A DNA stretch of 64,000 nt from Rhodobacteraceae bacterium DSL-40 (GCA_003258405.1 QKPN01000012.1:41003-105002); one strand, 5' to 3'; shown: positions 1-12,573, counted from the stretch's first letter. The notes: a model not told the origin generated them from the letters alone. A program made the numbers and translations.

Positions 1-38
1 CGCGGCAAGGCCCGGCCCGGCCGCGCTTCGGGTCGGGC

Positions 39-2096
39 TCAGGCGCGCCGGCGCTGGCGCGCTTCGCCCTGCCGGCCGGCCACCCGGAACTTGCCGACAA
101 GCGCGGCCATGTCGGAGGCGTTTTCCAGCAGGCCGCGGCTTGCGGCGGAGGTTTCCTCGAAGACGGCGGCATTCTGCTGCGTGGTCTGGTCGAGCAGCGT
201 CACCGCGTCGTTTATGCTGTGAATCCCGAGCGACTGCTCGCTCGCCGAGGTGGAAATCTCCTCGACATGGCCCGAGATCTCGCGGATCGAGGCCGCCATC
301 GCGGTGAGCGCCTGCCCGGCCTCGCCGACGCGCCCGACGCCGCGCTCGACATGCACGGAGCTGCTGCGGATGAGCGCGTCGATCTCGCGCGCCGAATCGG
401 CGGCGCGTTGGGCAAGCGCCCGCACTTCGGCCGCGACGACCGCGAAGCCGCGGCCCGACTCGCCCGCCCGGGCCGCCTCGACGCCCGCGTTGAGGGCGAG
501 CAGGTTGGTCTGGAAGGCGATGTCGTTGATGACGTTGACGCTCTGCGAGATGGCGGTGGAGACCCTGGCGATCTCCCCCATCGCCGCGACCGCCTCGGCC
601 ACGACCACCTCGCTCCGCTGCGCGGTGACGAGCGAATCCTGCACGAGCCCATTGGCCTGCGCCGCCCCCTCGGCGGCGGATTTCACCGAAGCGGTCAGCT
701 CGTTGAGCGCGGCCGCCGTTTCCTCGAGGGTTGCTGCCGCCCCTTCGGTGCGGCGGGCCAGATCGCCCGCGGCGGTGCTGATCTCCTCCGAGCTGAGCCG
801 CACACCGCCGGCCGTCTGCGAGATATCGACGAGGGCAGATTCGAGCGCCGCGGCGGCATTGTTGGCATCGGCCTTGAGGCGGGCGAAGGCGCCTTCGAAG
901 TCGCCGTCAATCCGCGCGGTCAGGTCGCCCTTTGCCAGCGCCGCGAGGAAGTTCACCGTATGCGAGAGCCCTTCGTCCACCGTCTGGACCAGCGCGTTGA
1001 TGCCGTTGCGGACCTCGCGCATCGAGGGTTCCGAGAACTCCTGGTCGATGCGCCGTGAAAAATCGCCACGGCGGGCGGTGCCGATCACATCGCCAAGCGC
1101 CTCCTCGAGGCGGCGGGATTCCGCGGCGCGCGACTCGGCCAGTTCGCGTTCCTCGCGTTCGCGCGCGGCGCGCTCGGCGGCGTCACGGGCCTGCGCCGCG
1201 GTTTCGCGGGCCTTTGCCTCCGCCTCGCGCTGGCGGGCCTCGGCGGCGGCGCGCTCGGCCTTCACCTGCGCCTCGCGCACCCGCTCCTCCTCGGCCTTCA
1301 GCCGGTCGCGTTCCAGCGCATTGTCGCGGAAGACCGCCACGGCGCGCGCCATCTGTCCGGTCTCGTTGGTGAGCTCGGTGCCGGGGATCTCGACCGTGAG
1401 GTCGTTCTCGGCCAGGCGTTTCATCACCCGCGTCATGCGCGCGATCGGCCCGGTGACGGAGCGGATGACCAGCAGCGTCAGCAGCGCCGCGAGGGCCAGG
1501 CAGATGCTGGAGATCAGGGTGAAGTCGCGCAGCGCGGTGACGGTTTTCTCCATCATGCCGGAGACCTGGCCATCGACGCCTGCGCGCGCGCGAGCCATTT
1601 CCGCCCCGTTGCCCTGCAGGAAGGCGAGGTAGGCGTCATCGGCGTTGTTCATGAAGAGCCCGCCGATCACCGGGTCGATCGGGGCCAGATCGAGCGCGCT
1701 TTCGGCAGCCTCGATGTAGTTGTTGAGCGCATCGACCGAGATCTCGACCGCGGCGTCGCCGTCCCCGGCGACATGGGCCGATATCCGCTGCTTGAGGGCC
1801 GCGACCTCTTCGGCGGCGCGGCCGTATTGCGCGTCCATCACCGCCCCCTCGAGCCCCGCCATCGCCCAACTGAGCGTGCGAAAGAGCTCGATATGGACCT
1901 CCTTCACCTCGTCATTGAGCGCCATCAGCTCGTCCATCCTCGGCATGGAGTGCTCGAAGAGGCTGTCGAGGCCATCGTGGAGCGTGGTGAGCGAATCGCG
2001 GGCGATCCAGCTTGTCGCGCCCAGCGCCGCGAGGGTGACAAGGAGAAGCGCGGCCCCCTTCATCCAGAGCCGGGTGTTCCTGAGCAGGCGGATCAT
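39..2096 (-). CDS. Methyl-accepting chemotaxis protein
   Basis: Membrane chemoreceptor that would signal to CheA/CheW. Of 685 residues, membrane segment 1 is at about 12-32 and segment 2 at about 192-212. The periplasmic part between them (about 160 residues) is helical and has no recognisable Cache fold. A HAMP domain follows at 213-266, then a long charged coiled coil (260-332, rich in A, E and R), a second HAMP-like segment near 375-430, and the signalling domain with the hairpin tip [18 protein letters not shown]. The usual tip has NAAVEAAR, so the G is a small variation. No C-terminal NWETF-type CheR/CheB tether is seen. The start is supported by AAGGA seven bases upstream. A Cache protein gene lies just upstream on the same strand. 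Confidence 0.95.
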   Translation of the reverse strand: MIRLLRNTRLWMKGAALLLVTLAALGATSWIARDSLTTLHDGLDSLFEHSMPRMDELMALNDEVKEVHIELFRTLSWAMAGLEGAVMDAQYGRAAEEVAALKQRISAHVAGDGDAAVEISVDALNNYIEAAESALDLAPIDPVIGGLFMNNADDAYLAFLQGNGAEMARARAGVDGQVSGMMEKTVTALRDFTLISSICLALAALLTLLVIRSVTGPIARMTRVMKRLAENDLTVEIPGTELTNETGQMARAVAVFRDNALERDRLKAEEERVREAQVKAERAAAEARQREAEAKARETAAQARDAAERAAREREERELAESRAAESRRLEEALGDVIGTARRGDFSRRIDQEFSEPSMREVRNGINALVQTVDEGLSHTVNFLAALAKGDLTARIDGDFEGAFARLKADANNAAAALESALVDISQTAGGVRLSSEEISTAAGDLARRTEGAAATLEETAAALNELTASVKSAAEGAAQANGLVQDSLVTAQRSEVVVAEAVAAMGEIARVSTAISQSVNVINDIAFQTNLLALNAGVEAARAGESGRGFAVVAAEVRALAQRAADSAREIDALIRSSSVHVERGVGRVGEAGQALTAMAASIREISGHVEEISTSASEQSLGIHSINDAVTLLDQTTQQNAAVFEETSAASRGLLENASDMAALVGKFRVAGRQGEARQRRRA

Positions 2097-2177
2097 GTTC
2101 GGTCCTTCTCGTCGGTCCTGGGGTAGTGCCCTGGCGTGTTGCTGTCTGCGCGGAGGGCGGCCCCAGTGCCTGATATG

Positions 2178-2651
2178 TCAGCGGGCTTTCTGGTACACAC
2201 CGACGGCGACAAAGTTGCCGGGGTCCAGTTTCTGCACGAGCGTCACCTTCGGCTGGAGCTTGCGGGTGGCCGGATTGAGCCAGAGATAGCTGACCCAGCC
2301 GCGGCCCTTCGTCTGGCCCGTCTCGACGAACTCGCGGAAGAGATAGACGCCGTTCTGGTCCTTGAGCTTGATCAGGTTCTTGCCCGTGAGCCGTGGATTG
2401 GCGCCATGGGCGACGAACTGGCCCTCGTCACTCACGATGAAGCCGTAGAGGCCGCGGTCGTGGAATGCGGTGTTTTCCGGGTCTTCCAGCGCGGTGACAA
2501 GCGCCTCGAGGCCGTTGGCCTGATAATACTCGACCGCCCGATCCACCATGCGGATCACGTCTCGCCGCGAGGCCGAGGGCTCCGGTGATGCGCCTGGCAG
2601 GAGGGCGAGGCTCAGCACAAGGAGCAGAACAGTCTGCAATCGTCCGGGCAT
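2178..2651 (-). CDS. Secreted single-Cache-domain protein
   Basis: Small exported protein (157 residues from the chosen start) with a hydrophobic signal peptide (LQTVLLLVLSLALLPGA) followed by a Cache_2-like small-molecule sensing domain with the typical pattern GLYGFIVSDEGQFVAHGANP, GKNLIKLKDQNG and GRGWVSYLW. Upstream in-frame ATGs exist at 2660 and 2669. The ATG at 2651 gives a normal short signal-peptide n-region and has AAGGG nine bases upstream. It ends 81 bases before the chemoreceptor gene on the same strand. I infer that it may be a periplasmic ligand-binding partner of that receptor, or a cytochrome/cache sensor of unrelated use. No membrane anchor follows the domain. Confidence 0.82.
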   Translation of the reverse strand: MPGRLQTVLLLVLSLALLPGASPEPSASRRDVIRMVDRAVEYYQANGLEALVTALEDPENTAFHDRGLYGFIVSDEGQFVAHGANPRLTGKNLIKLKDQNGVYLFREFVETGQTKGRGWVSYLWLNPATRKLQPKVTLVQKLDPGNFVAVGVYQKAR

Positions 2652-2735
2652 CGGCCACATCCCTTGCATCTCATGATGCGGAGGACCCTGCCGGAAGACC
2701 TTTTAAGAAATGCTTATTTGCGCGGCCTTTGCCGG

Positions 2736-4802
<2,067 letters not shown>

Positions 4803-4965
4803 GAGCGGCCTCCCGGCAGGCGGGATGAGCGCAGGCGGGGTGCTGCGCCGCCCTCCCCTTGAAGCGGGCGCGCCAGCCAGGGCAGCGGCGTCCGCCCGTC
4901 ACCATGCGCCTCTCCCGCCCGGAGCGGCGGGGCAGACGTCGGGGGGATCGGATCGTGCAGGGCGG

Positions 4966-5538
4966 TCACGAGGGGGAAACGCGGAAGAGGGAAATCACCG
5001 TCTCCCCATAGCGGCGCGCATCGAGGGGGGTCAAGCCGGGGGGCGGCAGCACGGGCGCGGCCTCCTCCCAGACGACGAGCGCGCCGGGTGCGATCCAGCC
5101 GCCGGCGAGCGCGACCGCCAGCGCCTTCTCCCCGAGCGCCTTCCCATAGGGCGGATCGAGGAAGACGAGATCGAAGGGCGCGCCGGACTGCGCGCCGAGC
5201 CTGAGGGCATCGCGGGCGAGGACGCGGGCCGTCTCGCCCATCCCGAGGCGGGCGATGTTCTCGCGCAGGAGGCCGAGGGCCTTCGCGCCCTTGTCGACGA
5301 ATGTGGCGGTGCGCGCGCCGCGGGAGAGCGCCTCGAGCCCGAGCGCGCCGGTGCCGGCGAAGAGATCGAGGACGGCCGCGCCCTCCGGCGGGTCCGGCTC
5401 GCCGTAGCCGCCATGGGCGAGCAGGTTGAAGAGGCTCTCGCGCACCCGGTCGGAGGTCGGGCGCAGATGGGCCTTCGCGTCGCCCCCGCCCAGCCCCGCG
5501 AGCGCCCGGCCGCGATGGGTGCCGCCGATGATGCGCAT
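4966..5538 (-). CDS. rsmD: 16S rRNA (guanine(966)-N2)-methyltransferase RsmD
   Basis: Methylates G966 of 16S rRNA using S-adenosylmethionine, acting on assembled 30S particles. The 190 residues begin MRIIGGTHRGR, the family signature start, and carry the SAM-binding loop VLDLFAGTGALGLEALSRGA and the catalytic motif FLDPPYG (N-type methyltransferase DPPY). The length is usual for the family. The open frame runs further upstream, but the ATG at 5538 fits the family N-terminus and overlaps the stop of the preceding oxidoreductase gene by one base (TGATG), which suggests translational coupling of the two. Confidence 0.96.
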   Translation of the reverse strand: MRIIGGTHRGRALAGLGGGDAKAHLRPTSDRVRESLFNLLAHGGYGEPDPPEGAAVLDLFAGTGALGLEALSRGARTATFVDKGAKALGLLRENIARLGMGETARVLARDALRLGAQSGAPFDLVFLDPPYGKALGEKALAVALAGGWIAPGALVVWEEAAPVLPPPGLTPLDARRYGETVISLFRVSPS

Positions 5539-6764
5539 CAGGCGAGCGTCTTGAGATCGGCCGCGGGATCGGCGATCCGGTCGGCCTCGGGCGAGCGGCC
5601 CGCCTCGATCCAGCGCTTGCCGGACATGTAGGCGCGCGGGTCGTTCATCGCATCGACGGCGAGCAGGCGTGTGCCCGCGAAATACCAGACCGAGAGACTG
5701 CCCTCGCGGGCGCCGGGGCGGGTGACAGTGCGCTCCCATCCGGTGTTGAGCCCGGCGATCTGGAGCTTCACGTCATACTGGTCGGACCAGAACCACGGCC
5801 GGGCGGTGTAGGGTTCGGTACCGCCGAGCATGGCCGCGGCAACGGCCTCGGCCTGGTCGATGGCATGGGGCACGCTTTCGATCCGGATGCGGGCCGCGTC
5901 ATGGGGGAAGCTCGCGCAATCGCCGGCGGCGAAGATCGCGGGGTCGGAGGTGCTGCCGAGCGCATCCACCCGGATGCCGTTCTCGACCGCGAGCCCGGCG
6001 GCTTCGGCAAGCCCGGTGTCCGGGGCGACGCCGATGCCCACGAGCACGAGATCGGCCGCGATGCGGCGGCCGTCGCCGAGCTCGGCCCCCGTCACATGGC
6101 CGGCCGCACCGGTGAGGCGGGCGAGCGCCGCGCCTTCGAGGATCTCGACGCCGTGGCGCTCGTGGAGCGCTCGGAAGAAATCGGCGGTGGCGGGCGCGGC
6201 GACGCGGGCGAGGATGCGGGGCGCGGACTCGATGAGCGTGACGGTGAGCCCCTTCTCGCGCAGCACTGCCGCGGCCTCGAGCCCGACATAGCCGCCGCCG
6301 ACCACGAGCGCCCGGGCGGCGCCGGCCGCGAGCCGGGCGGCCAGCGCGTCGGCATCCGCGAGCTGGCGCATGACGAGCACGCCGTCGAGATCACCGCCGA
6401 TCGCGGCGGGCAGGCGGCGGGGGGTTGCGCCAGTGGTGAGCGCGAGAAGGTCGTAGGCGAGCCGCGTGCCATCGGCGAGAACCACCGCCTTCGCCGCCCG
6501 GTCGATTGCGGCAACGGCCCGCCCGGTCTCCACCGTGATGCCGTTCTCGGCATAGAAGCTCGCGGGCCTGAGGTGCAGCCGCTCGCGTTCGAGCTCGCCC
6601 TTGAGATAGGCCTTGGAGAGCGGCGGGCGCTGGTAGGGCAGATCGGGCTCGGCTCCGATGAGGGTGAGCGGGCCGTCATGGCCGAGGGCGCGCAGCTTCG
6701 CGACGAGGGCGGCTCCCGCCTGCCCTGCGCCCACGACCACGATCCGTGCCGATTTCGCCTGCAT
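5538..6764 (-). CDS. NAD(P)/FAD-dependent oxidoreductase (ferredoxin/rubredoxin reductase type)
   Basis: Flavoprotein of the putidaredoxin/rhodocoxin reductase family, transferring electrons from NAD(P)H to a small iron-sulfur protein. Features are the FAD-binding GxGxxG near the N-terminus (RIVVVGAGQAGAALVAKLR), the conserved LPYQRPPLSKAYLKGE, the NAD-binding motif ALVVGGGYVGLEAAAVL, and the second FAD motif IFAAGDCASF. The usual C-terminal reductase domain follows, giving 408 residues. An in-frame TTG lies 21 bases upstream, but the ATG at 6764 has AAGGGG at proper distance and is preferred. Its stop overlaps the rsmD start. It diverges from the peroxiredoxin gene across an 82-base gap. The redox partner is not in this window. 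Confidence 0.92.
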   Translation of the reverse strand: MQAKSARIVVVGAGQAGAALVAKLRALGHDGPLTLIGAEPDLPYQRPPLSKAYLKGELERERLHLRPASFYAENGITVETGRAVAAIDRAAKAVVLADGTRLAYDLLALTTGATPRRLPAAIGGDLDGVLVMRQLADADALAARLAAGAARALVVGGGYVGLEAAAVLREKGLTVTLIESAPRILARVAAPATADFFRALHERHGVEILEGAALARLTGAAGHVTGAELGDGRRIAADLVLVGIGVAPDTGLAEAAGLAVENGIRVDALGSTSDPAIFAAGDCASFPHDAARIRIESVPHAIDQAEAVAAAMLGGTEPYTARPWFWSDQYDVKLQIAGLNTGWERTVTRPGAREGSLSVWYFAGTRLLAVDAMNDPRAYMSGKRWIEAGRSPEADRIADPAADLKTLA

Positions 6765-6846
6765 CTGGCCGACCCCTTGTGGCAATTCCTGCAGGGTTCT
6801 CTATATGGCTCCCGGATTGGCGTGCAACCATCGAAGGGAACGAGAC

Positions 6847-7332
6847 ATGACCATCAGCGTTGGAGACAAGCTGCCCGAGGCCGACTTCCTTGTCGTCGGA
6901 GACAACGGCCCCGAGGCGGTTTCGGCCTCGAGCCTGTTCGCGGGCCGCAAGGTCGTCGTCTTCGGGGTGCCGGGCGCCTATACCGCGACCTGCACCAAGG
7001 AACATGTGCCGAGCTTTGTGAAGACCGCGGACGCGCTGGCGGCGAAGGGCGTCGACGAGATCGTCTGCATCTCGGTGAACGATCCCTTCGTGATGGCGTC
7101 CTGGGGCGACTCCACCGGGGCGAAGGACGCGGGCATCCGCATGCTCGCCGATCCGGCCAGCAGCTTCACCGAAGCGGTCGGGCTCACGTTCGATGCGCCG
7201 GCGGCGGGCTTCTTCAAGCGCTCGCAGCGCTATTCGATGCTGGTCGAGGATGGCGTCGTCTCGAAGCTCAACATCGAGCCGGCACGTGCGTGCACGATCT
7301 CGGGCGGCGAGACGATCCTCGAACAGATCTGA
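6847..7332 (+). CDS. Peroxiredoxin, Prx5 type
   Basis: Thiol peroxidase that reduces hydrogen peroxide and alkyl hydroperoxides. The 161 residues match the short Prx5/AhpE-like bacterial group. The peroxidatic cysteine sits in PGAYTATCTKEHVPSF (P-x3-T-x2-C), and a second cysteine in ARACTISGGE near the C-terminus is in the place of the Prx5 resolving cysteine. The conserved WG motif follows in NDPFVMASWGDS. It is a single gene with its promoter in the 82-base gap shared with the FAD reductase. The start is preceded by AAGGGAACGAG. Confidence 0.95.
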   Translation: MTISVGDKLPEADFLVVGDNGPEAVSASSLFAGRKVVVFGVPGAYTATCTKEHVPSFVKTADALAAKGVDEIVCISVNDPFVMASWGDSTGAKDAGIRMLADPASSFTEAVGLTFDAPAAGFFKRSQRYSMLVEDGVVSKLNIEPARACTISGGETILEQI

Positions 7333-7466
7333 TCTCGAACGGAACGGATCCGATCGCGAGCCGCCGGGCCATGACCCGCCTGGCGGTCTTGCGCTCCGCG
7401 TCGGGCCGGACCGGCCGGCGCGGAGCCGTTTCGGAAGGCGCGCCGCAAGATGCGGCGCTCGCGTCT

Positions 7467-7691
7467 TCAGGCGACGCGGACCTCTTCGCTGGCCTGACCG
7501 AGAAGCCGCAGGACACGGTCGCGGACCGCGCGCCGGAAGGCCTCGTCATTCTGGGTCAGACCGGCGTCACTTGCCCAATCCTCGGCCTCACGAGCCGCAT
7601 TCTTGCCAAAAGCCGTCAACAGACGCGCCGCTTCGTCCTGTATCCGGCGGCCATAGGCGATGCGTTCAGACATTGATGCATGCATGTCCAT
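7467..7691 (-). CDS. Small conserved hypothetical protein
   Basis: A 74-residue soluble, helical, charged protein beginning MDMHASMSERIAYGRRIQDE, with no signal peptide and no recognised motif. Coding is supported by high third-position GC and by a GGGGGAG ribosome binding site immediately upstream. ATGs at 7691, 7685 and 7673 are all possible; the third would give MSERIAYG. The AT-richer stretch upstream (7700-7850) separates it from the divergent hydrolase gene and probably holds both promoters. I do not know its function. Confidence 0.7.
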   Translation of the reverse strand: MDMHASMSERIAYGRRIQDEAARLLTAFGKNAAREAEDWASDAGLTQNDEAFRRAVRDRVLRLLGQASEEVRVA

Positions 7692-7885
7692 CTTCTCCCC
7701 CTAAGCTCCGGCGATCAGGATGCCTGTTTTGAAAATTTGAAGCAACATTACTGCTTATGCTCGGTAAACGGCAGAGATTTACCTGTTACTCGCCCGTCAC
7801 ACTTCACAACTCCGCGCGCGTGCGCCATGTTTGGCGCGTTCAACCTATATTTGAAGGAAGGGTTAACGGCGTGCAGGGGGGCGAC

Positions 7886-8782
7886 ATGGAGCAGCGCAAG
7901 AAAGCCTGCGATTTCGATCCGAGGATACTCGAGCTCTACGACGGCTACGTGCATGGCAAGCTGACGAAACGCGCGTTTCTCGACCACGCCGCCCGCTACA
8001 CCTTCGGCGCCGCAGCGGCGGCCGCTGTCCTCGAAAGCCTCCAGCCGGACTATGCCCTCGCGCAGCAGGTCGCCCCCGACGATCCGGCGATCACGACGGA
8101 GGTGGTGGAATACCCCTCGCCCGAGGGCCATGGCACAGTGCGCGGGCTGATGGCGCGGCCCGCAGAAGCCACCGCTCCCCTGCCGGCGGTGCTGGTCGTG
8201 CACGAGAACCGTGGCCTCAATCCCTATATCGAGGACGTTGTGCGCCGGACCGCGAAGGCGGGCTTTCTCGCGCTCGGGCCCGACGGGCTTACCCCGCTCG
8301 GCGGCTATCCCGGAAATGACGACAAGGGGCGCGAGATGCAGAAGCAGCTCGATCCGGTGAAGCTCATGGCGGATTTCTTCGCCGGCTACGAATACCTCGC
8401 CACCCATCCCGGCAGCACCGGACGGGTCGGGGCCGTGGGGTTCTGCTATGGCGGCGGGGTCTGCAACGCGCTCGCGGTTGCCTATCCCAATCTTAAGGCC
8501 GCGGTGCCGTTCTACGGCCGCCAGCCGCAGAGCGCGGATGTGCCGCGGATCCAGGCGGCGCTGATGCTGCATTATGCCGGGCTCGACGAGCGGGTGAATG
8601 CGGGCTGGCCGGAATACGAAAAGGCGCTGCAGGCCAACGGCAAGACCTATCGCGCCTATATCTACGAAGGCGCCAACCACGGTTTCCACAACGACACCAC
8701 GCCGCGCTACGATCCGGCGGCGGCCGAGCTGGCCTGGAGCCGGACGCTCGATTTCCTGCACACCCGGCTCGGGCCGGTCTGA
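7886..8782 (+). CDS. Dienelactone hydrolase family protein
   Basis: Alpha/beta hydrolase of the dienelactone hydrolase (carboxymethylenebutenolidase) family, 298 residues. The nucleophile cysteine is in VGFCYGGGVCN (G-x-C-x-G-G). The catalytic acid lies in YAGLDERVN and the histidine in GANHGFHND. The motif VHENRGLNPYIEDVVRR is also typical. A long N-terminal extension (MEQRKKACDFDPRILELYDG... then KRAFLDHAARY and an Ala-rich stretch) resembles a degenerate twin-arginine export signal, with KR in place of RR. The ATG at 7886 follows a GGGGGG run five bases upstream and is preferred over an earlier in-frame start. It ends 86 bases before arsR. The natural substrate cannot be told. Confidence 0.9.
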   Translation: MEQRKKACDFDPRILELYDGYVHGKLTKRAFLDHAARYTFGAAAAAAVLESLQPDYALAQQVAPDDPAITTEVVEYPSPEGHGTVRGLMARPAEATAPLPAVLVVHENRGLNPYIEDVVRRTAKAGFLALGPDGLTPLGGYPGNDDKGREMQKQLDPVKLMADFFAGYEYLATHPGSTGRVGAVGFCYGGGVCNALAVAYPNLKAAVPFYGRQPQSADVPRIQAALMLHYAGLDERVNAGWPEYEKALQANGKTYRAYIYEGANHGFHNDTTPRYDPAAAELAWSRTLDFLHTRLGPV

Positions 8783-8832
8783 ACCGGGCCGCAGCACAGA
8801 GCCACCGCCGCCCGGTGCGGCGCGAGGCGCCA

Positions 8833-8861
8833 TTGACCCAAGCTCCATATTTCGATATCTC
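8833..8861 (+). promoter_or_regulatory. Predicted arsR promoter
   Basis: TTGACC at 8833-8838 and TATCTC at 8856-8861 are separated by 17 bases. The -35 box is good and the -10 box is weak, as is usual for a repressor-controlled promoter. A start seven bases after the -10 box would fall on or next to the arsR ATG at 8869, implying a leaderless mRNA. Confidence 0.5.
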
Positions 8862-8872
8862 ATGAAATATGG
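8845..8872 (+). promoter_or_regulatory. Probable ArsR operator (perfect 9-bp inverted repeat)
   Basis: CCATATTTC (8845-8853) and GAAATATGG (8864-8872) are exact reverse complements separated by 10 bases. The repeat covers the predicted -10 region and the arsR start codon. ArsR-family dimers bind such dyads, so autoregulation of the ars operon is likely. Confidence 0.75.
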
Positions 8873-9201
8873 AAACTACAGACGCCATCGCTGCCTTCTC
8901 GGCCCTCGCCCAGGATACCCGCCTCGCGGTCTTCCGGCTGCTCGTGCAGGCGGGGCCGGATGGCATGCTCGCGGGCGAGATCAGCGCCGCGCTCGACGTG
9001 CGCCCCAACACGCTCTCGGCCAATCTCGCGATCCTGCTGAACGCAGGGCTCGTGCAGAACACGCGCGAGGGGCGGATGGTGCGCTACATCGCCGACCTGG
9101 AGGGGCTGCGCGGCCTGCTCCGGTTCATCATGCAGGATTGCTGCGGAGGCCGGCCCGAGCTCTGCCAGCCGGTGATCGACGCGGTTGCTTGCGACTGTTG
9201 A
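8869..9201 (+). CDS. arsR: ArsR-family arsenic-responsive repressor
   Basis: Winged-helix metalloid sensor of 110 residues. The helix-turn-helix is at about 33-58 (AGEISAALDVRPNTLSANLAIL), followed by the wing (REGRMVRYIAD). The classical ELCVCDL site in the recognition helix is absent. Instead, cysteines cluster at the C-terminus (C91, C92, C99, C108, C110 in DCCGGRPELC and ACDC), like the C-terminal As(III) sites of the Acidithiobacillus-type ArsR group. No Shine-Dalgarno precedes the ATG, which lies inside an inverted repeat. This fits leaderless translation. It is first in a five-gene ars operon. Confidence 0.95.
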   Translation: METTDAIAAFSALAQDTRLAVFRLLVQAGPDGMLAGEISAALDVRPNTLSANLAILLNAGLVQNTREGRMVRYIADLEGLRGLLRFIMQDCCGGRPELCQPVIDAVACDC

Positions 9202-9213
9202 GGAGCCCGGCCC

Positions 9214-9726
9214 ATGCATGATCCCTTCAACGTGCTTTTCCTCTGCACCGGCAATTCGGCCCGGTCGATCCTGGCCGAGGCGATCCTCACCCGCGAGGGT
9301 CAGGGCCGGTTCCGCGCCTTTTCGGCCGGGTCGCACCCGCGTGGCGCGGTGCATCCCTACGCGCTCGACCTGCTGCGGAAACGCAGCCACAAGACGGATG
9401 CGTTCCGCTCCAAGAGCCGGCACGAGTTCGAGGGGCCAGGGGCGCCGAAGCTCGATTTCGTCTTCACGGTCTGTGATGATGCCGCGGGCGAAGCCTGCCC
9501 GCTCTGGCCCGGCCAGCCGATGACCGCGCACTGGGGCATGCCCGATCCGGCCGCGGCGGAGGGAAACGAGGCGGAGAGGCATCTCGCCTTCGCCGACACC
9601 TACCGCATGCTGCGCAACCGGATCTCGATCTTCGTGAACCTGCCGCTCGCCTCCCTCGACCGCCTCGCCCTTCAGGAGCGGCTCGCGGCGATTGGCGCCT
9701 CCCCCGCTCCCGCCCCGACACACTGA
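9214..9726 (+). CDS. arsC: Arsenate reductase, low-molecular-weight phosphatase (thioredoxin) type
   Basis: Reduces arsenate to arsenite by a cysteine cascade. The 170 residues start with the phosphatase P-loop [12 protein letters not shown] (C-x5-R). The catalytic DP motif is in [11 protein letters not shown]. Two further cysteines in [17 protein letters not shown] lie where the resolving pair of the Staphylococcus-type enzyme sits, which indicates thioredoxin coupling. It starts 12 bases after arsR with GAGG ahead, and is followed after seven bases by acr3. The operon also holds a second, unrelated arsenate reductase. Confidence 0.93.
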   Translation: MHDPFNVLFLCTGNSARSILAEAILTREGQGRFRAFSAGSHPRGAVHPYALDLLRKRSHKTDAFRSKSRHEFEGPGAPKLDFVFTVCDDAAGEACPLWPGQPMTAHWGMPDPAAAEGNEAERHLAFADTYRMLRNRISIFVNLPLASLDRLALQERLAAIGASPAPAPTH

Positions 9727-9733
9727 GGATCAG

Positions 9734-10780
<1,047 letters not shown>

Positions 10781-10786
10781 CGCCCC

Positions 10787-11185
10787 ATGGTCACGATCTA
10801 TCACAACCCGAAATGCGGCACGTCGCGCAACGTGCTCGCCATGATCCGCCAGTCGGGAGTCGAGCCCGAGGTCATCGCGTATCTCGAGACCCCGCCCAGC
10901 CGCGAGACGCTCGAACGCCTGCTGGCCGCGATGGGCAAGCGCCCGCGCGACATCCTGCGCCGGAAGGGCACGCCCTATGATGAGCTTGGCCTCGACGATC
11001 CGGCGTTGAGCGATGCGGCGCTGCTCGATGCGATGCTGGCGCATCCGATCCTGATCGAGCGGCCGATCGTGGTGACGGCGAAGGGCGTGCGGCTCTGCCG
11101 GCCCTCCGAGACCGTGCTCGAGATCCTCGAGAACCAGGAAATCGGCAGCTTTGCCAAGGAGGACGGCGAAGTCGTCAAGCCATGA
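10787..11185 (+). CDS. arsC: Arsenate reductase, glutaredoxin-dependent type
   Basis: Second arsenate reductase of the operon, of the ArsC/Spx thioredoxin-fold family and unrelated to the gene at 9214. The 132 residues begin [18 protein letters not shown] with the single catalytic cysteine (C-G-T-S-R). The arginines that bind arsenate lie in the [15 protein letters not shown] segment. The enzyme uses glutathione and glutaredoxin. It begins six bases after acr3, and its stop overlaps the arsH start (ATGA), which indicates coupling. Confidence 0.95.
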   Translation: MVTIYHNPKCGTSRNVLAMIRQSGVEPEVIAYLETPPSRETLERLLAAMGKRPRDILRRKGTPYDELGLDDPALSDAALLDAMLAHPILIERPIVVTAKGVRLCRPSETVLEILENQEIGSFAKEDGEVVKP

Positions 11186-11892
11186 GGGATCTGCCGAACA
11201 TCGACCCCGCCCTGTTTCATCCGATCGACCCGGCGCTCTATGCCGCGCCGGGCGATCCCGGGCACCCGCCGCGGATCCTGCTTCTCTATGGCTCGCTCCG
11301 CGACCGCTCCTACTCGCGGCTGCTCGCCGAGGAAGCGGAGCGTCTGCTCGCGCACTACGGTGCGGAGACGCGGATGTTCGACCCGCATGGCCTGCCGCTG
11401 CCCGACGCGGCCGGGCCAGAGCACCCGAAGGTCGCCGAGCTCCGCAATCTTGCGATCTGGTCGGAGGGCATGGTCTGGGTCTCGCCCGAGCGCCACGGGG
11501 CGATGACCGGCGTGATGAAGAGCCAGATCGACTGGCTGCCGCTCTCGACGGGAGGCGTCCGGCCGACGCAGGGCAAGACGCTGGCTCTGGCGCAGGTCAA
11601 CGGCGGCTCGCAGAGCTTCAACGCGGTGAACCAGATGCGCATCCTCGGGCGCTGGATGCGGATGGTGACGATCCCGAATCAGTCCTCGGTCGCCAAGGCC
11701 TGGGACGAGTTCGACCCGGCCGGACGGATGCGGCCCTCGCCCTATTACCTCCGTCTCGTCGATGTGATGGAGGAGCTGGTGAAGTTCACGCTGATGGTGC
11801 GCGGGCGGAGCGCGGCACTGACCGACCGCTATTCCGAGCGGGTGGAGAGCACCGAGGCACTTTCGGCGCGGGTGAACCAGTCACGGCTCTGA
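11182..11892 (+). CDS. arsH: ArsH, NADPH-dependent organoarsenical oxidoreductase
   Basis: Flavodoxin-like FMN protein that oxidises trivalent methylarsenicals and also acts as an NADPH-dependent quinone/chromate reductase. The 236 residues contain the FMN phosphate loop [20 protein letters not shown], the [21 protein letters not shown] segment and the ArsH-specific [15 protein letters not shown]. It is the last gene of the ars operon and overlaps the preceding arsC stop by four bases. Its 3' end overlaps the convergent HxlR gene by 12 bases. Confidence 0.96.
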   Translation: MRDLPNIDPALFHPIDPALYAAPGDPGHPPRILLLYGSLRDRSYSRLLAEEAERLLAHYGAETRMFDPHGLPLPDAAGPEHPKVAELRNLAIWSEGMVWVSPERHGAMTGVMKSQIDWLPLSTGGVRPTQGKTLALAQVNGGSQSFNAVNQMRILGRWMRMVTIPNQSSVAKAWDEFDPAGRMRPSPYYLRLVDVMEELVKFTLMVRGRSAALTDRYSERVESTEALSARVNQSRL

Positions 11893-12573
11893 GGGGGCGG
11901 CGGCCGCACGGTGCGGCGGCCCGGCAAGGCAGAAGAGGTCGAGAAACGCCTGCGCGGCACGAGGATCGCCGCGGAGGCCCACCGTTCCGGAGGCGAGGTG
12001 ATCGGCGAGCGGCGCGGGCCCGTAGACCACGGGCGCAAGGCTGTTGCCGTCGCCCGAGAGGATGAAATCGCCCATCGGCGCATCCACGGCGCGGACCCTG
12101 TGCCGGCCCGCGGCGCTGAGATGCTGGACGAAGCGCTCGCGGCCCATGTCGAAGCCCGCGGCGACGCGAAGGCCGCGCGCCGCCGCGCCACGGCCGATCA
12201 TCGCCGTCATCGAGATCATGAGGGCGCTCGGGCTGATGAAACGCCCCGGATCGTGACCCGGCTGGACGACACCCCATTGGCAGAGGGACTGGAGGACCGG
12301 CAGGAGGGCGCGGCCCGCGCTGGTGAGCTCGTAGAAGCCGAGCGCCGGGTTCTGGACCACGACCCCCGCATCCGCAAGCTGGGCGAGGCGCTGGGTCAGC
12401 ACGCTCGCGGTGATGCCCGGCAGCCCCGCACGAATGGCCTGGAAGCGCTTCGCGGCAAACATCAGTTCGCGCACGACCAGCAAGGCCCAGCGATCGCCGA
12501 TCACGTTGAGCGCATGGGCGGCGAGGCAGCCCTCGTCGTAGCGGAGTCTTGCCGGTTTTCTGCCTTTGGTCAT
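11881..12573 (-). CDS. HxlR-family transcriptional regulator
   Basis: Winged-helix regulator of the HxlR (MarR-like) family, 230 residues. The N-terminal domain has the family signature [39 protein letters not shown] and [15 protein letters not shown]. The C-terminal half (about 115-230) is an extra domain of unknown type, so the protein is about twice the usual length. It is divergent from the DUF1428/VOC pair across 93 bases and probably regulates it. Its 3' end overlaps arsH. Confidence 0.9.
   Translation of the reverse strand: MTKGRKPARLRYDEGCLAAHALNVIGDRWALLVVRELMFAAKRFQAIRAGLPGITASVLTQRLAQLADAGVVVQNPALGFYELTSAGRALLPVLQSLCQWGVVQPGHDPGRFISPSALMISMTAMIGRGAAARGLRVAAGFDMGRERFVQHLSAAGRHRVRAVDAPMGDFILSGDGNSLAPVVYGPAPLADHLASGTVGLRGDPRAAQAFLDLFCLAGPPHRAAAAPSEP

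Noticed and set aside
1..38. GC-rich stretch after the chemoreceptor gene as a terminator
   Set aside because: GGCCCGG-type pairs can fold, but the window edge cuts the context and there is no T-tract.
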